Below are positions 44,467 through 49,062 of a stretch of 49,062 nucleotides of DNA, piece after piece. The stretch comes from Pseudomonas sp. P7548. GTDB taxonomy: Bacteria; Pseudomonadota; Gammaproteobacteria; Pseudomonadales; Pseudomonadaceae. The position numbers and the translations under genes are program-made. The notes beneath the pieces are model-generated. The model was given only the letters and a program-made list of their open reading frames with translations. It did not search any database and was not told the origin of the DNA. The DNA lies in the NCBI RefSeq assembly GCF_013386585.1, contig NZ_JACARO010000044.1, positions 1-49,062 of the forward strand, in the 5' to 3' direction. The number at the start of each line of letters is the position of its first letter. The first letter of the stretch is position 1.

Positions 44467-44661
44467 TCAACGCTTATCGTGAACTTCGGGTGGCCAGGCA
44501 TTGAAGAAAAATATAATCCCGGGAATCATCACGCAGACCCAGTAGGTGCTGGGATAGGAAATCAGTCCGATCATCCAAATGATCATCAAACTTGCCCCTG
44601 CCCGCCGCCGACGCTTGGGGGTAAGCCACTCCCTGAACGCTTCAAGCTTTTTACTCGCCAT
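44467..44661 (-). CDS. Small membrane protein (64 residues)
   Basis: MASKKLEAFREWLTPKRRRR precedes ASLMIIWMIGLISYPSTYW and a second hydrophobic segment VCVMIPGIIFFFNAW. The basic patch should lie in the cytoplasm. No family recognised. Start 44661 fits the topology; the frame is open to 44736. Confidence 0.55.
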   Translation of the reverse strand: MASKKLEAFREWLTPKRRRRAGASLMIIWMIGLISYPSTYWVCVMIPGIIFFFNAWPPEVHDKR

Positions 44662-44772
44662 CGATAAATTCCCGGTCAGATAACGGACAAAGCCTATCAC
44701 CGCCTGAAACAGGTCGCGCAAGGCAAAGGTCCGCATTTCTGGCTATGTAAAAACAAAGCCCGCGCCGATTAA

Positions 44773-44806
44773 AAGCAAATGCCCCGACTAGTCGGGGCAT
44801 TTGCTT
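44773..44806. terminator. Perfect 34-base palindrome, probable bidirectional terminator
   Basis: AAGCAAATGCCCCGA, CTAG, then TCGGGGCATTTGCTT. The arms pair perfectly, and T-rich tails occur in both directions. It lies just downstream of the minus-strand lipoprotein gene ending at 44879. Confidence 0.75.
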
Positions 44807-44878
44807 GTGTGGCCTTGTATCAACAAAGCGATTTTTCAGCGTTGTGCATGAACACCGCCCTGCTGAACAAGCGCGTCA

Positions 44879-45376
44879 TTATCGGGCTTGGCGAAGCACC
44901 AGTTCCGAAAGACGGGTCTTGACGCGGAAGCAGAACTCACGAATTTGAAATTGATAAGCGGGCATCACCATGTAGTTCAGGTCGGCACCGATGGAATCTT
45001 TGATTTCCATGTATTTAGCCGTCTTGGCAGCAATGGCCTGGTATTGCGCCTCGTACTTGTCGTAAGACGCTTTGCTGTAAATCTTCAAGACATCCAGCTC
45101 TTTGCGGCATTGCTCAGCGCGACTCTGGTTCAGGCTGGTGTCTGATTCGTCCTGAGCGGCCTGCGAAGAGGCTGGGGCCTCGGAGCTGACAGTGAGGGGC
45201 GCAGGTGCGGCTTCATAGCGCACAGTGTAATCGTGGGCTGTCGACGGTGCGGCTTCAGGCGGCGCTGCCTGGACGACGGCAGGTGGTGGAGCCACTTTAG
45301 GTTGTTCTGGAGTTTTCGTAGCGCAACCCGAGAGGGCAAGTCCGACCACTACTGCGATGCCACACATTTTATCCAT
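44879..45376 (-). CDS. Putative lipoprotein with Pro/Ala-rich linker
   Basis: A 165-residue protein starting MDKMCGIAVVVGLALSGCATK. LSGC at residues 15-18 is a good lipobox with Cys18 modified. A Pro/Ala-rich, probably unfolded linker (about 19-85) leads to a helical C-terminal domain with two cysteines (EQCRKELDVLKIYSKASYD, REFCFRVKTRLSEL). GTGGAA precedes the start. Function unknown; an envelope location is likely. Confidence 0.72.
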   Translation of the reverse strand: MDKMCGIAVVVGLALSGCATKTPEQPKVAPPPAVVQAAPPEAAPSTAHDYTVRYEAAPAPLTVSSEAPASSQAAQDESDTSLNQSRAEQCRKELDVLKIYSKASYDKYEAQYQAIAAKTAKYMEIKDSIGADLNYMVMPAYQFQIREFCFRVKTRLSELVLRQAR

Positions 45377-45618
45377 CGGTTCCACCAAAAAGTAATTACG
45401 GTTGGCTGAGTCGTTAGGTTCTAGGTAAAAGTAGTCGCTCACTCAATGATCGAGTGTAATTTTTCTACCAGCCTCAAGGCGCTCAGCCTCTCTTCCTTGA
45501 GCGCACAGATAACGGATAATAGTAAAAAAACAAGGAGATGACGAGTAAAAGCTCATCAGAAAAGTCACAAGTTTAGTAGGACATTTACCCTGAGCCCGGC
45601 AGATGCAAGGAGTGAAAA

Positions 45619-46311
45619 TTGCTTCCTGAACTGAACCTCTACACGGTGCGCGCTAAACGCATCGCTAAGATACGCGCAAAAGTAGGCCTCTACTTCGTTG
45701 CGGCGCTGTCCTTCCTCGCCGGCATGACAGACGCCATCGGCTTCACGGCCACGGGTGATTTTGTTTCTTTCATGAGCGGGAACACCACTCGACTCGCCGT
45801 TTCAATTGGGGCTCATGATGACTCCACAGTGCTCGGCATCACGGTTTTGATCCTGACTTTCATCCTCGGCAACGCACTGGGCGCAATCGTCGCCCGCATC
45901 GTCGGCCGGCGTTCCTGGCCATTGCTGTTTTGCGTTGGCGCCCTGCTCTGCCTGGCCACGGTCATGCCGACGGCATTTCTCGCACTTGTGTGCGCGGTGC
46001 TGTCCATGGGCATGATCAATGCCGTGGTCGAGGAGATAAATGGGCTTCCAATCGGACTGACCTACGTCACCGGCGCGCTATCACGCTTTGGGCGCGGCCT
46101 TGGACGTTGGTTGCTGGGTGAGCGCAGGCATGGCTGGAGAGTTCAGCTTATCCCATGGGCCGGCATGCTGATGGGGGCTGTGGCAGGTGCGTTGCTGGAG
46201 CGTGAACTGGGCCTGTTTGCGTTTACAGTCGACGGTGCGTTGGCGATTGGCCTTGCGTGTGCTTCGGTCATGATCCCACCACGCTGGCAGAGGGCTTATA
46301 TGCCGGGGTAG
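45619..46311 (+). CDS. DUF1275 (YoaK-like) membrane protein
   Basis: A 230-residue inner-membrane protein of the DUF1275 family. The hallmark ALSFLAGMTDAIGFTATGDF precedes FVSFMSGNTTRLAV, followed by five or six hydrophobic segments (TVLILTFILGNALGAIVAR, LPFCVGALL-type segment, LALVCAVLSMGMINAVVEEI). The start is TTG at 45619 preceded by GCAAGGAG at proper spacing; the next ATG is far inside. A transport function is suspected for the family but not established. Confidence 0.82.
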   Translation: MLPELNLYTVRAKRIAKIRAKVGLYFVAALSFLAGMTDAIGFTATGDFVSFMSGNTTRLAVSIGAHDDSTVLGITVLILTFILGNALGAIVARIVGRRSWPLLFCVGALLCLATVMPTAFLALVCAVLSMGMINAVVEEINGLPIGLTYVTGALSRFGRGLGRWLLGERRHGWRVQLIPWAGMLMGAVAGALLERELGLFAFTVDGALAIGLACASVMIPPRWQRAYMPG

Positions 46312-46389
46312 CGCTGTCAGGCGTTTGAACGAGAGGCGGCTGATCGCGAGACCGACCTGCTGCCATTGAGGCCAAACCCCAGAAACACA

Positions 46390-46413
46390 AAAGCCCCGCA
46401 TTCGCGGGGCTTT
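46390..46413. terminator. Intrinsic terminator beside the tRNA remnant
   Basis: AAAGCCCCGC, loop ATTC, GCGGGGCTTT, with A-rich and T-rich flanks. It probably ended the original tRNA-Ser transcript (minus strand) and also serves the DUF1275 gene. Confidence 0.75.
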
Positions 46414-46424
46414 CGTTTGAATCT

Positions 46425-46487
46425 TGGCGGGAAACCAGGGATTCGAACCCTGGAGACGCTATTAACGTCCGCCGGTTTTCAAGACCG
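46425..46487 (-). tRNA. tRNA-Ser(UGA) 3' remnant (anticodon arm to CCA), probable att site
   Basis: On the minus strand the segment reads CGGTCTTGAAAACCGG (anticodon stem-loop with loop CTTGAAA, anticodon TGA), a variable arm with GACG/CGTC stem typical of serine tRNAs, a T arm CCAGGGTTCGAATCCCTGG and TTTCCCGCCA at the 3' end. The 5' acceptor strand (CGGGAAA expected) and D arm are absent; sequence past 46487 does not fit any tRNA. Such 3' tRNA remnants mark the far end of islands integrated in a tRNA gene. The terminator at lower coordinates belongs to the original chromosome, so the island lies to the right. Confidence 0.8.
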
Positions 46488-46802
46488 ATATGCAAAATCA
46501 AGCGGGCTGGTACCTAGGAGGCCGTCTGCGTTCCTTTACTCGCAGCTACTAACCAAGCTACAGGCCGCATTCTGCAAGGGGTGCGGTTATGGTTTGGGAA
46601 CTGTTTTTGCCCCCCCCACCGGCGTCCTGCCGAGCGAACAAAAACCACCAACAGCCCGCAAGTTGTGAGAAAAATCGTATGGCCACGTTCGGCCAAAAGA
46701 AGCCTATCGAAGGGATCTAGGAAATGAGGGGCGATTCACAGTTACCCCTTTCGTTGAAGTCATAGATCGTGATGTAGGAACGCGTTGATGACTGAACGAG
46801 AG

Positions 46803-46845
46803 AATGGGGACAGATTTTTTTTCTGAGAGATATATCTGTCCCATT
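46803..46845. repeat. Inverted repeat with GGGACAGAT core
   Basis: AATGGGGACAGAT and ATCTGTCCCATT, identical apart from one extra G, around about 17 T-rich bases. Sequences with this GGGACAGAT...ATCTGTCCC form accompany Y1/REP-associated transposase elements in many Proteobacteria, so it may be a non-autonomous relic. No transposase gene is present. Confidence 0.45.
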
Positions 46846-46927
46846 TTTGATTTTAAGTGGTGATGATTGCCGAGCTAGCGGTGAATCAGGCGCGGGATCA
46901 CATCGAAGTCGCCTAACCGGTCGGTGT

Positions 46928-46958
46928 CTGTAGAAGCAGTCGGTGGCTGCTTCTACAG
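46928..46958. repeat. Perfect hairpin CTGTAGAAGCAG
   Basis: Twelve-base perfect arms with loop TCGGTGG. It is similar in start to the TGTAGGAGC elements but is not the same family. Confidence 0.6.
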
Positions 46959-46996
46959 CGCGATTTGTTTGAGATGCCTGGCGCCCGTTCAGCATT

Positions 46997-47269
46997 TCAG
47001 AATGCTGCATCATGAGCGTCCATGGCTTGCGTCAGGCTCGGATACCATTCACTTCGCTCACTCGGTGAAGTCTCGATGAACAACTCAATCAGTTGGCGAT
47101 CAAGGAAGGTCTGCACAGCGTCGTCCAACGGCAGGCTGTAAAAGTCAGCGCTTTGCACAGCGTACTGTGCAGTCTGGAGATTTAAGAAACAAACGTATCT
47201 CACGGCCCTCGAATCGCTCAGCCGACGCCAGGTGATGATTTGCTGATAGGAGTCACCCAAAAATCCCAT
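46997..47269 (-). CDS. Hypothetical protein (90 residues)
   Basis: Start MGFLGDSYQQIITWRRLSD at 47269 follows a strong GGGAGGGC ribosome-binding site at 8 bases; the longer frame to 47356 has no such site. No family recognised. The protein is soluble with hydrophobic beta-like segments (VRYVCFLNLQTAQYAV) and an acidic C-terminus. It lies within the presumed island and is probably an island gene, single and divergent from the small membrane protein gene at 47415. Confidence 0.55.
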   Translation of the reverse strand: MGFLGDSYQQIITWRRLSDSRAVRYVCFLNLQTAQYAVQSADFYSLPLDDAVQTFLDRQLIELFIETSPSERSEWYPSLTQAMDAHDAAF

Positions 47270-47414
47270 GTGTATTTGCCCTCCCTGTGCTGCGGCGCAG
47301 CAAGTAAAGGTATAGCAGTTGATTGCTGCCGGTGGCGACAGGCTGCTACCGGCCAAAAGCAGACATTCAAATCATCTACTAAGCTGGGAGAAGTTCTAGA
47401 ATCGAGGGCGTTCA

Positions 47415-47699
47415 ATGAGGAAAATGAGAATTTTGTTTGGTGTCTGCTTAGCGATCTGGGCGCTGGTTATTTTTTTGGGAGTAAACCTTTACTCTGGAGT
47501 TATTATGCAAAAGGTAGCGGGTTATCCGACACCGGGACAGTTCTACACCTGTATCGTGCTTCCATGTGCGTTATTGACATCAAACATACTGGTTCTATTG
47601 TTTTATAGTAAGCTTCACTGGTTAATTTTGGCGGCTTTTTGCTTACTTCAACTTTTAGCGTTTTTAGCTTTCTTTTTTATTTTGAGCGGTGGTGTTTAA
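47415..47699 (+). CDS. Small hydrophobic membrane protein (94 residues)
   Basis: Three hydrophobic segments: ILFGVCLAIWALVIFLGVNL, FYTCIVLPCALLTSNILVLL and LILAAFCLLQLLAFLAFFF. No family recognised. The DNA is markedly more AT-rich than the left part of the window, which fits acquired DNA. A GAGGGCG sequence precedes the ATG. Confidence 0.55.
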   Translation: MRKMRILFGVCLAIWALVIFLGVNLYSGVIMQKVAGYPTPGQFYTCIVLPCALLTSNILVLLFYSKLHWLILAAFCLLQLLAFLAFFFILSGGV

Positions 47700-48052
47700 G
47701 TGGAACCATCAAAGCTTGGTAGTCGATCTGAATGAGATGAACTTAATAAGTGAGCGGTCCCTGGTTCCGTAGACAGCTTCGAGCGGCAATTTTGGCTGTT
47801 AGTGAACGGCTGCTTTGGGTCGGTTGCCGTCCTTCGCGGCAGGCAAAAAACGGCCAAAGGCGGACGCTCTGTCACAGACTATTAGTGGATCTACCCTCGC
47901 CAACGATTGCTTTGGCCTATTGCAGTCAGTCTAGAATGTGCCACGACAATAAAAAGCTCAGCATTCACTTGGTGGTAATTGCACGCCTATCGTTCGCACT
48001 ACCACCGACAGAATGCAAACAGAATATTCGGTTTTATTAGGGGCGAGATGGC
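47700..48052. other. Gene-free stretch with a GC-rich patch
   Basis: No credible gene in 353 bases. A GC-rich patch (about 47800-47875) contains GGCTGCTTTGGGTCGG and a facing GGCCAAAGGCGGACGC, of a type of intergenic repeat seen in Pseudomonas. An open frame 47750-48040 crosses it but lacks a ribosome-binding site and protein-like sequence. Confidence 0.4.
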
Positions 48053-48985
48053 GTGACTAGACCTGCAATTCCAACGGAAATTCAAAGAGCGGTATTAATT
48101 GAGGCCGGTCATCAGTGCGCGATTCCTGCCTGCCGACATCCAAGAGTAGAAATTCATCATATTATTCCTTGGGCTAAATGCAAAAAACATGAGTACCATA
48201 ATCTCATTGCTCTTTGTCCAAACTGCCACACTCGGGTTCATGATGGTGAGATTGATCGGAAATCACTGGTAAAATACAAATCGGCATTGGTTTCAGCTAT
48301 TCGCGATTTAGGAGCCTCCGCGTTCAGTCATCCTATCGTTGAGATTAAGCGGCGCATATACACAATCGACACTAGCCATTCGGGTATTTATTTTGACTTT
48401 GAGTACCCGGATTTTTGCAATACAGACGTAATTATTGCTTCAAAAAACATAGAAGCTTGGGGTAATGAGCTGCTGGAATCGCATACTTCTACAGCCGAAA
48501 GTAACAAAAAGGATGCAGTTGATAATGAGGGCGGCTGTCTCGGAACCTACTTGATAGGGAGGTACGAAGTCAATCGGCGAGATGCGTGTGTGTTAAGTGT
48601 GCGATACACTATTCAGGGCTATTTGGGTGGCGCGCACGGCTATAGGGAAACTAGAGCTCAAAACTTCCTCCTATCACCTTTCTCCCCTTTGACCTTAGAC
48701 TATCTGCTAATTAATGAGGAATGCTTGATCAAGTTGTCCAGCCTCATTAGGGATAGGTTTGCAAAGGACCTTCCTGAGTTCGACGGAGAATGGCTTATGT
48801 CAGGAACGACCGTCGACTCCATTGTCTCAACTCCGTTTATAATTGGGCGATATGGAATAAGTTTTATTTTTGCAGAATATCAAGTGGCTGGTTACGCATT
48901 AGGTAGCCCGGAGATACATTTATCATTTTATGAATTAAATGGCATCGCTAAGCCAGAAATCCTAAAGCTACTAGATGAGGATTAA
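48053..48985 (+). CDS. HNH nuclease domain fused to RsiV/DUF3298-like domain
   Basis: A 310-residue protein. Residues 1-75 form an HNH endonuclease module: zinc cysteines Cys22, Cys27, Cys55 and Cys58, catalytic His35/His36 (EIHHIIPW), Asn50 and His63 (LCPNCHTRVHDGEI). The C-terminal part (about 95-310) resembles the DUF4163/DUF3298 region of RsiV/PdaC proteins, with LGGAHGYRE (191-199) and FAEYQVAGYALGSPEIH (273-289). There is no signal peptide or membrane helix, so it is cytoplasmic. The start is GTG at 48053. The gene is AT-rich and sits inside the presumed tRNA-Ser island. A role in phage defence or island biology is possible; none is established. Confidence 0.75.
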   Translation: MTRPAIPTEIQRAVLIEAGHQCAIPACRHPRVEIHHIIPWAKCKKHEYHNLIALCPNCHTRVHDGEIDRKSLVKYKSALVSAIRDLGASAFSHPIVEIKRRIYTIDTSHSGIYFDFEYPDFCNTDVIIASKNIEAWGNELLESHTSTAESNKKDAVDNEGGCLGTYLIGRYEVNRRDACVLSVRYTIQGYLGGAHGYRETRAQNFLLSPFSPLTLDYLLINEECLIKLSSLIRDRFAKDLPEFDGEWLMSGTTVDSIVSTPFIIGRYGISFIFAEYQVAGYALGSPEIHLSFYELNGIAKPEILKLLDED

Positions 48986-49062
48986 TGTACACATTAATTT
49001 TTTCGCAGATCGACGATCCGTTATCGCGACATTGGGCGAATATCCGCTGTTGGCCGGTTTCT
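48986..49062. other. Window edge, no gene seen
   Basis: AT-rich after the nuclease gene stop, then moderate GC. No terminator or start is clear before the window ends. Confidence 0.4.

Larger units (their letters stand above)
46490..46996. other. Gene-poor stretch just inside the presumed island
   Basis: No convincing gene is seen in about 500 bases. Contents: an inverted repeat 46803-46845 (AATGGGGACAGAT/ATCTGTCCCATT), a perfect 12-base hairpin CTGTAGAAGCAG/CTGCTTCTACAG (46928-46939, 46947-46958) that resembles REP arms, and a hairpin CAGCATT/AATGCTG (46990-47007) that spans the stop of the next gene. Confidence 0.5.

Noticed and set aside
46425..46500. Complete tRNA gene
   Set aside because: No acceptor 5' strand or D arm could be found to the right within 100 bases; only the 3' part is present.
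46366..46668. An open frame crossing the terminator and tRNA remnant
   Set aside because: Frames through tRNA genes are common artefacts (GGKPGIRTLE-type text); no coding signs.
47750..48040. A 96-codon frame before the nuclease gene
   Set aside because: It crosses an intergenic repeat-like patch, has no ribosome-binding site and reads as non-protein-like text.

Overview
The window looks like chromosome from the Pseudomonas fluorescens group. The coding DNA is GC-rich with Pseudomonas-type codon use. Nearly a dozen REP/REPIN hairpins built on TGTGGGAGC...GCTTGC or TGTAGGAGC...GCTTGC sit between genes. The 3-mercaptopropionate dioxygenase at 3448 closely matches the P. aeruginosa enzyme PA2602 as I remember it. 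About 48 protein genes are called. No CRISPR array, complete insertion sequence or rRNA is seen.

Left part (1-11.2 kb): organosulfur scavenging. It holds two flavin-dependent (LLM class) monooxygenases (120, 6918), a class II aldolase, a LysR regulator divergent from a 3-mercaptopropionate dioxygenase/four-domain rhodanese pair, an orphan sulfonate-type binding protein, a CPAC thioredoxin-fold protein, an acyl-CoA-dehydrogenase-like flavoprotein and a 2-hydroxyacid dehydrogenase. Two of these genes share a leader motif. From 11.2 to 15.4 kb there is a LysR gene and an operon of an ABM-domain membrane protein, an amidohydrolase and a YcaC-like hydrolase.

15.4-24.8 kb: a minus-strand block encodes a complete LIV-type ABC transporter (livH, livM, livG, livF and a binding protein), followed by an ATC hydrolase (AtcB-like) and a carbamoyl-amino-acid amidohydrolase (AtcC-like). 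A LysR gene is divergent from it. The likely job is import of 2-aminothiazoline-4-carboxylate or a related compound and its conversion to cysteine. A second orphan sulfonate/taurine-type binding protein follows. From 24.8 to 28.5 kb an SDR/VOC/enoyl-reductase-like/NTF2 operon is divergent from an AraC regulator.

28.6-36.7 kb: a six-gene glycerol-type ABC transporter operon (glpSTPQUV order, including the DUF2160 protein GlpU) is divergent from a GAF/sigma-54 activator. The intergenic region contains a near-consensus -24/-12 promoter, a cluster of TGAACA motifs at enhancer distance and A-rich Hfq/Crc-type motifs at translation starts. From 36.7 to 40.4 kb there is a FecI/FecR pair and a TonB-dependent receptor that lacks the N-terminal signalling domain.

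40.7-46.4 kb: small and poorly known genes. The most striking is a 169-residue protein made of 43% Met and 8% Cys, with an internal duplication. Others are an XRE-cupin regulator, two lipoproteins, a GNAT acetyltransferase, two small membrane proteins and a DUF1275 protein. At 46425-46487 lies the 3' part of a tRNA-Ser(UGA) gene without its 5' half, which looks like an attachment site. DNA to its right is more AT-rich and patchy, as in a genomic island, and encodes an HNH nuclease domain joined to an RsiV/DUF3298-like domain.
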